Part shown: in pieces, positions 44,403-53,074 of the stretch
Numbering within the stretch: the first letter of the stretch is position 1
Layout of the letters: each line of letters begins with the position of its first letter
NCBI GenBank assembly: GCA_943371025.1
Contig: CALRTC020000005.1
Coordinates: 1-64,000 of the forward strand
DNA length: 64,000 nucleotides
Reading direction: 5' to 3'
Origin: Niveispirillum sp943371025
GTDB lineage: Bacteria > Pseudomonadota > Alphaproteobacteria > Azospirillales > Azospirillaceae
Position numbers and translations under genes: made by a program
The notes under the pieces: generated by a model
What the model was told of the DNA's origin: nothing
The model's database searches: none
The model's input: the letters and a program-made list of their open reading frames with translations, nothing else

Positions 44403-47302
44403 ACTTCCCCCTTCAGCGCCACTTCCAGCCGGGCCCAGGTCTCCGGCGCCTCGCGCAGCAGCTGCACCGTCAGCAGGTCCAGGCTCGCGCGGTCATCCGC
44501 ACGGACGGCCTCCTCGATCGTGCGGCAAAGCGTGACCAGTCCGTGGCAGCCGAAGCCGCCCGACGTGCTGATCAGGTCATGCACCTCCCGACCCAGCATG
44601 GCCAGGTCGCCGGCTGCGTGGGCCTGGGCGACCTTCTCCAGCCGCTCATGCGAGCGGGCAAGGAACTGGTTCAGCAGGCCTTCGAACGCATCCACCCCCA
44701 TCAGCTGCTGAAGCTGTCGACCGGGTTCCATATCCAGCGCCGGCGTCTCCCGTGTCGCCATGGCCATGTCGGCGGCCACAGTGCGTGACCGGTTCACCCA
44801 GGATTTGACCTTGACCAGGAATTCCTGATGGTCGACGGGCTTGGAGATGTAATCATCCATGCCGGCGGCACGGTAGGTTTCCTCCACCCCGGCCATGGCA
44901 TTGGCGGTCATGGCGATGATGGGGATGGCGCCCTTGGCGCCGGGCAGGGCGCGGATGCGGCGGGTGGCTTCCAGCCCGTCCACCACGGGCATCTGCACAT
45001 CCATCAGCACCAGATCGAAATCGGCATTCTCCAGCGCCTCCACGGCCTCCCCGCCATGGTTGGCGACGGTGACGCTGTGCCCGGCGGCCGTCAGCATATG
45101 CAGGGCCACCTGCTGGTTCACGTAATTATCCTCGGCCAGCAGGATACGGGCGCCGGCGGTGGGCACCGGGCCGTCGGCGGGCGGGCAGTCCGGCTGGCAG
45201 GGCGTGCCATCCTCCGGGGCCACCCCCAGGGCGGTCAGCAGTTCCCGGCGCAGCACGGGCTTTTCCAGGGTGGCATCGATGCCGGGCGGCGGGTTGTTCA
45301 CCCCCGTCATGGCGCGCAGCATGATCAGCCGGGCCTGCGGCAGCCGGGCGCGCAGCCGCGCCGGCAGGTCCAGATCGGGATTGGCCGCCAGTTCCATGTC
45401 CAGCAGCACGAAATCCGGGTGCAGCCGGCCCTGATTCAACAGGGCCAGGGCCGCGTCCGCATCCTCCGCCGTCACGGCCAGGCCGATGCGGCTCAGCTCA
45501 CGCGCCAGCGGTCCGCGCACCATGTCCTCCGGCGCCATGACCAGGGCCTGGCGACCGCGCAGTGCAGCGGGCGGTGCCACCCCCGTCCCCCCGGCCGCCG
45601 CCTTCATATGGGCCGTGAACCAGAAGGTCGATCCGGCCCCGATCGTGCTGTCCACGCCGATGCGCCCGCCCAGCAGGCCGATCGTTTCCCGGCAGATGGC
45701 CAGCCCCAGCCCCGTGCCGCCGAAACGGCGGCTGACGGAACTGTCGGCCTGCATGAACTTCTCGAACAGCCGGCCCACGGCATCGGGCGGGATGCCGATG
45801 CCGGTATCGATCACCTGCACATGCAGGGTCAGCGCCGCATCAGCCCCTTCATGCACGGCCACCGACACGGTGACGCCGCCCTTGTTGGTGAATTTGATGG
45901 CATTGCCGACCAGGTTCAGCACCACCTGGCGCAGGCGCAGCGGGTCGCTGAGGGCGTGGCGATGGGCGGACGGGTCCAGATCCAGCACCAGCTCGATCCC
46001 ATGCTCGGCCGCCTTGGGCGCCATCAGCAGCACCGTCTCCTCGAACAGGCCGGCAATGTCGAACTCGATCTCCTCCAGCGTGACCTGATTGGCCTCCAGC
46101 TTGGAGATATCCAGAATGTCGTTCAGCAGGCTCAGCAGCAGCTTGGCCGACGATCCCACCAGTTCGGCCGAATGGCGCTGTTCGGGCGTCAGCGCCGTGG
46201 TCAGCAGCAGCGCGTTCATGCCGATGATGCCGTTCATCGGCGTGCGCAGCTCATGGCTCATATTGGCCAGGAATTCCGACTTGGCGCGGCTGGCGGCCTC
46301 GGCCTGATCCTTGGCGCGGGTCAGTTCCACCTGGGTCTGGGTCAGGCGCGCATTGGTCTCGGCCAGCTCGCGGTTGGACCGTTCCAGGGCTTCCACCAGC
46401 GAAGCGCGGGCGGCGGCGACCCGCATCTCCTCCCGCGCCCGCTCCAGCTCCTGCTCCTTGCGGCGGAACTCCATGGAAATGCGCAGATTTTCCTCATGCA
46501 GCAGCTTGCGCCGCAACAGGGCGCGGATGCGCGCCTTGATGATCTCTATGTCATTGGATTTGGTGACGTAATCGTCGGCCCCGGCCTCCAGCCCGCGCAT
46601 CAGGTCGGCCTTGCTGTCGCTGGCCGTCAGCATGACGATCTGGAACAGCTCCTCCCGCCGCCGCCGCACGGCATCCAGCCGCGCGCACAGCTCGACCCCG
46701 TCGATCTCCGGCATGTGCAGGTCGACGATGACACAGTCGAAGCTTTCCCGTTCGGCCCGGTCCAGGGCGTCCAGGCCCGAATCCAGCGCCTCCACCTCAT
46801 GCCCTTCCTCTTCCAGCAAGGCCCGCAGGAATTCCAGGAAGGTGGGGCTGTCATCGACGATCATCAGGCGGCAGCGGCGCAGCGCCTGCGTCGTCACATG
46901 GATATCGCCGCGTTCGGGCGGGGCCGCACGGCGCAGCAGCGCGTTGATGCGGGTCAGCAGCACATCGCGGTCGGCCGATTTCGGCACATAGGCGTCGGCG
47001 CCGCTCTCGATGCCTTTGAACTCCGCCTCCTGCGTCACCTCGTCGGTCAGCATGATGGCGGGCAGATGGTGGGTGCGGGCATTCAGCCGCACGCGGCGGA
47101 TGAATTCATCCCCGCTCATCCGCGGCAGATGGTAATCGACCAGCAGCAGATCGGGCAGGATGCCGTTCAGATGGTCCAGCGCGGCTTCCGCGGTCGGGCA
47201 GACATCCGCCGTCCAGCCCTGCGCCGCCAGGATGATCTCCATCTGCAGCGCCTGGGTCGGCGAATCCTCCACGATCAACAGATGTGGCGCGTCAATGCTC
47301 AT
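44399..47302 (-). CDS. CheS3-like hybrid histidine kinase with two N-terminal receivers, C-terminal receivers and Hpt
   Basis: 967-residue soluble phosphorelay protein without membrane segments. Order: receiver 1 (Asp56, LLVDYHLPRMSG), receiver 2 (Asp194, VIVDLHMPEIDG), coiled coil (about 268-340), HisKA with His350 (FLANMSHELRTPMNG), HATPase (NLVGNAIKFTNKGG, DTGIGIP, GGTGLGLAI), a degenerate receiver (about 600-710), a full receiver (LVLMDVQMPVVDG) and an Hpt domain (REVHDLISTSGGFG). Two N-terminal receivers before the kinase core are the hallmark of Rhodospirillum centenum CheS3, which works with CheA3 in cyst control. Start ATG 47302 follows GAGGG. Encoded convergently with cheB. Confidence 0.92.
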   Translation of the reverse strand: MSIDAPHLLIVEDSPTQALQMEIILAAQGWTADVCPTAEAALDHLNGILPDLLLVDYHLPRMSGDEFIRRVRLNARTHHLPAIMLTDEVTQEAEFKGIESGADAYVPKSADRDVLLTRINALLRRAAPPERGDIHVTTQALRRCRLMIVDDSPTFLEFLRALLEEEGHEVEALDSGLDALDRAERESFDCVIVDLHMPEIDGVELCARLDAVRRRREELFQIVMLTASDSKADLMRGLEAGADDYVTKSNDIEIIKARIRALLRRKLLHEENLRISMEFRRKEQELERAREEMRVAAARASLVEALERSNRELAETNARLTQTQVELTRAKDQAEAASRAKSEFLANMSHELRTPMNGIIGMNALLLTTALTPEQRHSAELVGSSAKLLLSLLNDILDISKLEANQVTLEEIEFDIAGLFEETVLLMAPKAAEHGIELVLDLDPSAHRHALSDPLRLRQVVLNLVGNAIKFTNKGGVTVSVAVHEGADAALTLHVQVIDTGIGIPPDAVGRLFEKFMQADSSVSRRFGGTGLGLAICRETIGLLGGRIGVDSTIGAGSTFWFTAHMKAAAGGTGVAPPAALRGRQALVMAPEDMVRGPLARELSRIGLAVTAEDADAALALLNQGRLHPDFVLLDMELAANPDLDLPARLRARLPQARLIMLRAMTGVNNPPPGIDATLEKPVLRRELLTALGVAPEDGTPCQPDCPPADGPVPTAGARILLAEDNYVNQQVALHMLTAAGHSVTVANHGGEAVEALENADFDLVLMDVQMPVVDGLEATRRIRALPGAKGAIPIIAMTANAMAGVEETYRAAGMDDYISKPVDHQEFLVKVKSWVNRSRTVAADMAMATRETPALDMEPGRQLQQLMGVDAFEGLLNQFLARSHERLEKVAQAHAAGDLAMLGREVHDLISTSGGFGCHGLVTLCRTIEEAVRADDRASLDLLTVQLLREAPETWARLEVALKGEV

Positions 47303-47695
47303 CTGGTCCCTCTGCCCCACCCGTCGACCACCGGTAAAGCGGTGCCTGACGGGTATTTTTTGTTTTTTAAGGGCTTCCCGGACAGGTTCCTACCATTAAT
47401 TGCCCATGGCCGCCATCAGCCGTCCTGCCGAGTGCGGATGGTCAGAGGACGTGGGGGCTCGAAGGAGAACCGCCATGGTCCTCTCCACCGTCACCCCGGC
47501 GCCGGCCGGAGCCCAGAATGCAGCGCGCCTTGCTTCCCGAACTTGGCGCCCGGTGCCGGCGCGTAGGCGCTACGTTAGGGATTCTCACCTACCCTGCCTT
47601 CCCCGCTTGCGCGGGGAAGGCAGGTTCGTGCAACGGCTTACTTAGCGCCCATGGGCGTGACGCCGGGGAGGATGCTTCAACGTAAACTCCCCCCC
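47303..47695. other. Intergenic region between hybrid kinase and esterase
   Basis: About 390 bp with no supported gene. Holds an A/T-rich patch near 47355-47372 (possible kinase promoter), a degraded copy of the GTCACCCCGGCG repeat at about 47484-47515 and the hairpin at 47593-47624. Confidence 0.5.
47593..47624. repeat. Perfect 14-bp hairpin downstream of the esterase gene
   Basis: Arms CCTGCCTTCCCCGC (47593-47606) and complement (47611-47624) with a TTGC loop, about 70 bp past the esterase stop. No T-run follows on either strand, so it is either a rho-aided 3'-end structure or a dispersed palindrome. Confidence 0.6.
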
Positions 47696-49324
47696 TCACG
47701 TTCCGAACTGCGTGAAGGGCACACGCGCGAACAGGCGGCGTTCCGCCCCGCGCGGATCATCGGCCAGCCGGCATTGATCATCCAGCAGCAGCGTCTGCCG
47801 GCGGTCCAGGCCATAGGGCTCCCAGCGCGGCAGGCCGGCATGGTTGGGGTCGCCATGCCGGGCCAGCGCGATGAAGGCATCCGACAGCCGGTCGGCCAGC
47901 GCCTGCGCCGCCGGCCCATCGCCTGACAGGCTGCCGGGCTGGGCGATATTGTCGAAGGCCAGCGGGATGTCCAGCATGTGCGGGGCCCGCCATCTGCCGC
48001 CGTCCAGCGGCGAGCGCCAGTCCAGTTGATAGGCCCAGGTGGGGGCGGCCCCCGCCGGCTGCTTCGCCCGCGCCTCCAACTCCTCCACCGCCCCGCGCCA
48101 GGACCGGCCGGCCGTGGTGGCGGCGAAAAACACGTCCGACGGGCTGTAATCGGGGTACAGGCGGCGATATTCGGCAATGACCGTTTCGGGGGCGATATCA
48201 ACGCGCATGGCCGGGAACAGCTTGTCGGGCAGCGCCTCCCAGGTCAGGTCGAAGGCGGAGGCATCGCCGCCGCCGATCAGGTTGCGCGTCTCGTCATGGG
48301 TATTGCCGATGATCATGGGGATCTGGGCCGACTGCGCCGGCGCATCGGGGAAGAAGGGATGGCGCGGCAGGTTGCGGTCATCGACCACGGGCCCGGCATA
48401 GACGCCGCCCGATCCGGCAACAGGGTCGGTCGCCTTCAACCCGGCCAGCAATGCCGCCACGGGCAGGCGGGACGCCGCCTCCGCCCCGGCCCGGTCGGCC
48501 GTCAGCCCGATCTTCTCCAGCACCGCCCTGGCCCGCGCCGTGGCGTTGCGCGGGCCGCCCGCCGTCACCTGCTGCCCGCTCATGGTCGCGACCTTGTGGA
48601 ACAGGCCCCGGGCGGCCGGCATGGCCATCAGCGTGGCGATCTTGGCCCCGCCGCCCGACTGGCCGAACAGCATGACATTGCCGGGATCGCCGCCAAAGGC
48701 CGCGATATTGTCGCGCACCCATTGCAGCGCCAGGATCAGGTCCAGTTGACCCGCATTGCCGCTGTCGGCGAAACGCGGATCGTCTAGCCCACCCAGGCGG
48801 GCCAGATAGAGATATCCGAACAGGTTCAGCCGGTGGTTCAGGGTCACCACCACCACATCGCCGCGCCGGGCCAGCCGCGCCCCGTCATAAAGCGGGGCAC
48901 TGCCCGACCCGCTGGCATAGGCCCCGCCATGGATATAGACCATGACCGGCCGCTTTCCCCCGTTGCCTGCCCCCTCGCTCAGGCCGGGTGTCCAGACATT
49001 CAGGAACAGGCAATCCTCGGCCTGGTCCGGCTCCTTGCCCCCTTGCGGGCTGGCAGCACCATAGGCAACGGCCTCGGCGATATCCTTCCAGGGCGTGGGT
49101 GGCAGCGGCGCCATGAACCGGCGCGGGGCCGTGTCGGCGCCATAGCGGATGCCCTTGAAGGCATGGATGCCCCCTTCCAGCGTCTGCCCGCGCACGCGGC
49201 CCGCCAGGGTGCGCACCACCGGCCCCTTGCCCGGCCGCGGAGCCGCCAGCGCCGTCCCCGCCGCCAGCAGCAATCCCGATCCCGTCAACAGCAGCGACCG
49301 CCGCGACATCATCCCGGTGCGCAT
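47696..49324 (-). CDS. Type-B carboxylesterase, exported
   Basis: 542-residue alpha/beta hydrolase acting on carboxylic esters in the periplasm. N-terminus MRTGMMSRRSLLLTGSGLLLAAGTALAAP resembles a Tat signal (SRRSLLL). Oxyanion-hole segment VYIHGGAYASGSG, EDCLFLNVWTP, nucleophile elbow LFGQSGGGAKIATLMAMP (usual G-E-S-A-G is G-Q-S-G-G here) and NTHDETRNLI fit the family. The His of the triad is probably in RWRAPHMLDIPLAFDN. ATG 49324 follows AAGGGGAACGG; the frame upstream to 49384 lacks a signal. Divergent from the LacI-type regulator, which may control it. Confidence 0.9.
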   Translation of the reverse strand: MRTGMMSRRSLLLTGSGLLLAAGTALAAPRPGKGPVVRTLAGRVRGQTLEGGIHAFKGIRYGADTAPRRFMAPLPPTPWKDIAEAVAYGAASPQGGKEPDQAEDCLFLNVWTPGLSEGAGNGGKRPVMVYIHGGAYASGSGSAPLYDGARLARRGDVVVVTLNHRLNLFGYLYLARLGGLDDPRFADSGNAGQLDLILALQWVRDNIAAFGGDPGNVMLFGQSGGGAKIATLMAMPAARGLFHKVATMSGQQVTAGGPRNATARARAVLEKIGLTADRAGAEAASRLPVAALLAGLKATDPVAGSGGVYAGPVVDDRNLPRHPFFPDAPAQSAQIPMIIGNTHDETRNLIGGGDASAFDLTWEALPDKLFPAMRVDIAPETVIAEYRRLYPDYSPSDVFFAATTAGRSWRGAVEELEARAKQPAGAAPTWAYQLDWRSPLDGGRWRAPHMLDIPLAFDNIAQPGSLSGDGPAAQALADRLSDAFIALARHGDPNHAGLPRWEPYGLDRRQTLLLDDQCRLADDPRGAERRLFARVPFTQFGT

Positions 49325-49462
49325 TTCCGTTCCCCTTGGATCGCTCGTTTCTTGGGCAGGCACAGTAATTGATACCGGTGTCAATACGAAGCACTTTCAA
49401 CGCCGCATGACAAAGGGACTGACCACAGACAATGTTGGGCGTCGACAACGGAGTCCTCGACG

Positions 49463-49474
49463 GACAACGTTGTC
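49463..49474. promoter_or_regulatory. LacI-type operator candidate between esterase and regulator
   Basis: Perfect palindrome GACAACGTTGTC in the 233-bp divergent gap, 84 bp before the regulator start and 139 bp before the esterase start. A related imperfect copy, GACAATGTTGGG, lies at 49428-49439. The identical 12-mer precedes the antiporter gene at 20629. Confidence 0.7.
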
Positions 49475-49557
49475 AGATCAACGCTGCCCATGCTACAAGT
49501 CCGGGAACACAAGGATGGCCGGCAGAGCCATCGGGCCCAACGCCAAGGGAGTGAAGC

Positions 49558-50595
49558 TTGTCCGAGACGCAGCTTTCCAGCGTCGTGCCGATGCCGCGTG
49601 CCGCCACGATCTTCGACGTGGCCCGCCGGGCGGGTGTGTCCACCAAGACCGTGTCGCGGGTGCTGAACAATGAAGGCCGGGTGGCGGATGATACGCTGGC
49701 CCGCGTGCAGGCGGCCGTGGCGGCGCTGGATTACCGGCCCAACCCCAATGCCCGCAGTCTGGCGGGCCGCCGCTCCTATCTGCTGGGCCTGTTCTATGAC
49801 AACCCGTCCAGCAACTACATGGCCGATATCAAGGCCGGGGCCATCCGCCGCTGTCAGGAACGCGGATATCATCTGCTGACGGAACCGTGTGATGCCGCCG
49901 ACCCGCATCTGCCGCGTCTGATGGTGGGTGTGGCGGCGCGGTTCCGGCTGGATGGGCTGATCCTGACCCCGCCGCTGGTGGATCGGGATGATGTGCTGGC
50001 CGCCCTGGCGGCCGCCCGCGTGCCCGTGGTGCGCATTGCACCGCGTACGGCCCCCGACCGCACGGCCCAGGTGCGCATGGATGACGAGGCCGCGGCGCGG
50101 CTGGTGGCAGACCATCTGGTAGCCCTTGGCCATCGTCGCCTGGGCATGATCCTGGGCCATCCCGACCATGGTGCGGCCGAGCTGCGCCGTCAGGGCTTCC
50201 TGGATGCTGTTGCCGCCCATGGGCTGTATCTGGACCCGCGCCACATGGTTCCGGGCGATTTCAGCTTCCCTGGCGGCTTTGTGGCGGCAGAGGCGCTGCT
50301 GGCCCTGCCCGACCGGCCTACGGCCATTTTCGCGGGCAATGACGACATGGCGGTGGCCACGGTGGCGGCGGCCAATAAACATGGGCTGCAGGTGCCGCGC
50401 GACCTGTCGGTCATCGGCTTTGACGACAGCCCCATTGCACGGGTGATCTGGCCGCCTTTGACCACCATCCGCCAGCCCACCATGTCCATGGCGGCGGCGG
50501 CGGTCGATCTGCTGGTCGGTGACGGTGCGCAGACACGGCATCTGGGGTTTGAACTGGTGGTCCGGCAATCGACGGGGCCGGTGCCGCCGGTTTGA
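49558..50595 (+). CDS. LacI/GalR-family transcriptional regulator
   Basis: 345-residue repressor. N-terminal HTH (ATIFDVARRAGVSTKTVSRVLNNEGRVADDTLARVQAAVAALDYRPNPNARSLAGRRS), then a periplasmic-binding-protein-like effector domain (LLGLFYDNPSSNYMADIKAGAIRRCQERGYHLL ... DLSVIGFDDSPIARVIWPPLTTIRQP). The reading frame opens with a TTG at 49558 preceded by GGGAGTGA; ATG 49591 (MPRAATIF) is an alternative. Divergent esterase and two LacI-type palindromes upstream suggest autoregulation and control of the esterase. Effector is probably a sugar. Confidence 0.92.
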   Translation: MSETQLSSVVPMPRAATIFDVARRAGVSTKTVSRVLNNEGRVADDTLARVQAAVAALDYRPNPNARSLAGRRSYLLGLFYDNPSSNYMADIKAGAIRRCQERGYHLLTEPCDAADPHLPRLMVGVAARFRLDGLILTPPLVDRDDVLAALAAARVPVVRIAPRTAPDRTAQVRMDDEAAARLVADHLVALGHRRLGMILGHPDHGAAELRRQGFLDAVAAHGLYLDPRHMVPGDFSFPGGFVAAEALLALPDRPTAIFAGNDDMAVATVAAANKHGLQVPRDLSVIGFDDSPIARVIWPPLTTIRQPTMSMAAAAVDLLVGDGAQTRHLGFELVVRQSTGPVPPV

Positions 50596-50732
50596 TCCGG
50601 CGGTGAACGGCCCTTTCCTTCCCCTCTTGCCTCAAATTACCCTCAACCCCCTGTTCTATAGATTCAATCCTTTCAGGATTCACTGTTCAGGGCGTCTTTC
50701 TAGCCGTTGGATCAATGGGTTGACCCCCCTTG
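50596..50732. other. A/T-richer stretch next to the iterons, possible DNA unwinding element
   Basis: Between the regulator stop and the first iteron, about 50630-50700 is markedly less GC-rich than its surroundings and includes repeated GATTCA words. Such a segment beside an iteron array is the usual unwinding site. I found no convincing DnaA box. Confidence 0.4.
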
Positions 50733-51202
50733 CTGTGCCATGGGACAAGGCTTTCTGTGCCATGGCTTACGAGTCCTTGTGCCGCAACGCCCGGCTTTGT
50801 GTGCCGCAAGGCCCGGCTTCATGGGACGGATCGCACGGGGCTGGTCTCAACCCTGTGCCAGATTGCACGGGTATCCCCAGACGGTCATTCTATATCAAGC
50901 ACTTGGCTGTACCAATCGGCGCTTTCTGTGCCGGATTGCACGGGTCCGCGCGGGCCGGCATAGGCCCTGAATCCGCCGTCCGGCATGCTGTGCCGGATTG
51001 CACGGGGTCGTTTTTCACGCTGTGCCGGATCTCACGGGTGGGGGCAGTTGGCCCGATTCCGGGGTGATTCCAGGCGTTCCGCGGTGGATTCGTCATTCTG
51101 TGCCTTATCTCACGGTTGCGTGACCGCATGACACTTGTCACTGTGCCGGAACGCACGGGTGGGAATCGGAGATTTTGGTCCTTTCTGTGCCATCTCGCAC
51201 GG
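50733..51202 (+). other. Replication origin: iteron array
   Basis: About twelve direct copies related to CTGTGCCGGATTGCACGG, at 50733, 50755, 50777, 50799, 50821 (degenerate block, exactly 22 bp apart) and 50853, 50926, 50988, 51020, 51098, 51141, 51185 (better matches; spacing about 32-78 bp). All face the same way, towards the downstream initiator gene. Regular two-turn spacing and position upstream of a Rep_3-type gene mark it as the initiator-binding origin. Confidence 0.88.
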
Positions 51203-51245
51203 CCCCGATGATTCCCGCTTGATCCTGTGCCCCCATGGTGGTGCT

Positions 51246-51260
51246 CTGTCACAGTGACAG
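51246..51260. promoter_or_regulatory. Palindrome upstream of the initiator gene
   Basis: Perfect CTGTCAC-A-GTGACAG, 47 bp before the initiator ATG. Its arms resemble half-iterons (CTGT.CC), as in Rep_3 replicons where inverted half-iterons serve as the autorepression operator. Confidence 0.55.
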
Positions 51261-51307
51261 GGGTCACAGGCTCTTTGGCACTTGAACGTGCCTTGTCGGG
51301 GGATGGT

Positions 51308-52648
51308 ATGGCGGCCCAGGGAAATGCGGTGAAGGCGGACATGGTCCGGCCGCGGACCAGCGGCAATGTCCTGGACCTGTCGACCGACCCCACCCTGCCC
51401 AAGCCCCGCACCCAGATCGAGGTGATGGAGACCGGCAACGGCCTGACCCTGGCTGATCGCAAGCTTTTCAATGTCTTGCTGGCCTATAGCTGGGACAAGC
51501 TGGCCGATGCCGACGCGCCCCTGCCGCCGTTCCGCGCCTCCACGGCCGATCTGCGCCGGGCCATCGGCGATGATACGGAAAGCAACAATGTCCGCCTGCG
51601 CCAGTCCTTCGACCGGCTGATGCAGACCCTGGTGCGCTTCCCGTACTGGAGCGAGGCCGACCAGCAATTGAAGGAAGGCGGCTCGCCGCTGCTGGCCTTC
51701 CGGGCCCTGCCGCGTGGATCGGGCTTTGCGGAATGGGAATTTCCGCCAAAGCTGCGGCCGCTGCTGGCCAAGCCCGGCGCCTGGGCCCGCATCCATCTGG
51801 CCATCTGCGCGCAATTCTCCTCCAAATACTCCCTGGCGCTTTATGAGCTGTTGAGTCTTAGGGTCAATTTGCGGGAACCGCGCTGGGATGTGGCGCTGGA
51901 CGATCTCCGCGACAGTCTGGGCTGTGCCGACAAGATGCCCAATTATGCGCATTTCCAGCGCCGCGTGCTGGACCCGGCGGTCAGCGAGATCAACGAGCTG
52001 TCGGGCCTGATGATCTCCTATCAGGAGATCCGGTCCAACGGGCGTGGGCGCAAGGTGGAAAAGCTGCTGTTCGATGTGAAGAAGAAGTCGAACAGCGATC
52101 TGGTCGCCACGGCCCGCATGACCGAATTTGCCAAGGCCCCTGTGGGCCGCGCCACCCCCGCCAACAGCAGCCGCGACCAGGACACCCCCGATCTTGAGGA
52201 TGGCCGCACCGACCGTGAACGCGGTCCCGCCGGCACGCTGGGCCTGATCCAGCGCGTGTCCCTGGCCGTGATTGAGGAGCTGGTGGCGCTCTATCCGGAT
52301 GTGGACATGCAGGCCGCCATCTTCAGCTGGGCCGAATGGGCCATGCGCCAGAAGGAACCGTGCCGCAACCCCTCGGCCGCCTTCCGCGCCTGGCTGGAAA
52401 AGCTGCACCCCACCGCGTCGGGCCCGGTCCGACTGACCCCCGAAGGGTCGGAGCCCCCTGCCCTGTCGCCCGCGGCCCTGCGCGCCCAGCAATGGCTGAC
52501 GGGTGAGCCCTATGCCGTGCGTGCCAAATGGTTCCGCAAGGCCCAGACCCTGGGCGCGCCGGAGATGCGGGCCGCCACCGCCCCGGAAAACATCGCCCGC
52601 TGGGTGTCGCTGGTCGCGGAAGAGGTGGTGAAGGGTCTGCGGGGGTAA
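51308..52648 (+). CDS. repA: Replication initiator protein, Rep_3 (RepA/RepB winged-helix) type
   Basis: Binds the upstream iterons and opens the replicon's origin. 446 residues. The paired winged-helix domains are seen in NGLTLADRKLFNVLLAYSWDKL ... SFDRLMQTLVRFPYW ... ICAQFSSKYSLALYELLSLRVNLREPRWDVALDDLRDSLGC and KMPNYAHFQRRVLDPAVSEINELSGLMISYQEIRSNGRGRKVEKLLFDV, the family's most typical stretch. A C-terminal extension (about 285-446) is not recognised. ATG 51308 follows GGGGGA; upstream in-frame sequence to 51227 overlaps regulatory palindromes and is rejected. parB and parA lie close by in the opposite orientation. Confidence 0.9.
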   Translation: MAAQGNAVKADMVRPRTSGNVLDLSTDPTLPKPRTQIEVMETGNGLTLADRKLFNVLLAYSWDKLADADAPLPPFRASTADLRRAIGDDTESNNVRLRQSFDRLMQTLVRFPYWSEADQQLKEGGSPLLAFRALPRGSGFAEWEFPPKLRPLLAKPGAWARIHLAICAQFSSKYSLALYELLSLRVNLREPRWDVALDDLRDSLGCADKMPNYAHFQRRVLDPAVSEINELSGLMISYQEIRSNGRGRKVEKLLFDVKKKSNSDLVATARMTEFAKAPVGRATPANSSRDQDTPDLEDGRTDRERGPAGTLGLIQRVSLAVIEELVALYPDVDMQAAIFSWAEWAMRQKEPCRNPSAAFRAWLEKLHPTASGPVRLTPEGSEPPALSPAALRAQQWLTGEPYAVRAKWFRKAQTLGAPEMRAATAPENIARWVSLVAEEVVKGLRG

Positions 52649-52664
52649 GGGTCACGCCCTCCCC

Positions 52665-53057
52665 TCAATCCCCCTCATGGCAACAGACACACAGCTTGTT
52701 GCCGTCGGGATCGCGGATATAGGCCCCGTAATATTTGGCATGGTATTGGGGGCGCAGGCCGGGCGGCCCCTCATCCGCGGCGCCATGGGCGAGCGCCGTG
52801 GCGTGGAACAGGTCCACAGCCGCCCGTGACGGGGCCAGCAACGCCGTCATCTGCCCATTGCCTGCCGCGTGCGGCTCTCCGTCAAACGGCGCCCCGATCA
52901 GGAACAGCGGCCTTTCCTGCCCGGCCGGCTGCCACCCCGCCCAAGGCCGGCTTTCATCGACAAAGCGTTGCCGCCAGCCCAGCAGGGGCAGCACGGTGCT
53001 GTAGAAGGTCAGGGCACGGCCGAAATCATGGGTGCCCATATGCACATGCGACAGCAT
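52665..53057 (-). CDS. VOC (glyoxalase/bleomycin-resistance) superfamily protein
   Basis: 130-residue metal-dependent fold protein. The N-terminal MLSHVHMGTHDFGRALTFYSTVLPLLGW and C-terminal PQYHAKYYGAYIRDPDGNKLCVCCHEG are typical of small VOC proteins, the latter giving the family's His/Tyr/Asp-Pro-Asp-Gly-Asn pattern. Convergent with the initiator gene and just downstream of parB. Substrate unknown; possibly a detoxification enzyme. Its position inside the replication-partition block looks incidental. Confidence 0.85.
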   Translation of the reverse strand: MLSHVHMGTHDFGRALTFYSTVLPLLGWRQRFVDESRPWAGWQPAGQERPLFLIGAPFDGEPHAAGNGQMTALLAPSRAAVDLFHATALAHGAADEGPPGLRPQYHAKYYGAYIRDPDGNKLCVCCHEGD

Positions 53058-53074
53058 CGCCCCCTCCCCTGCCC

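Noticed and set aside
44828..47566. 912-codon plus-strand frame opposite the hybrid kinase
   Set aside because: Low-complexity shadow. The minus strand encodes all receiver, kinase and Hpt motifs.
50733..51202. CRISPR array
   Set aside because: Repeats are 18 bp, imperfect, unevenly spaced and next to a Rep_3-type gene, so they are iterons.
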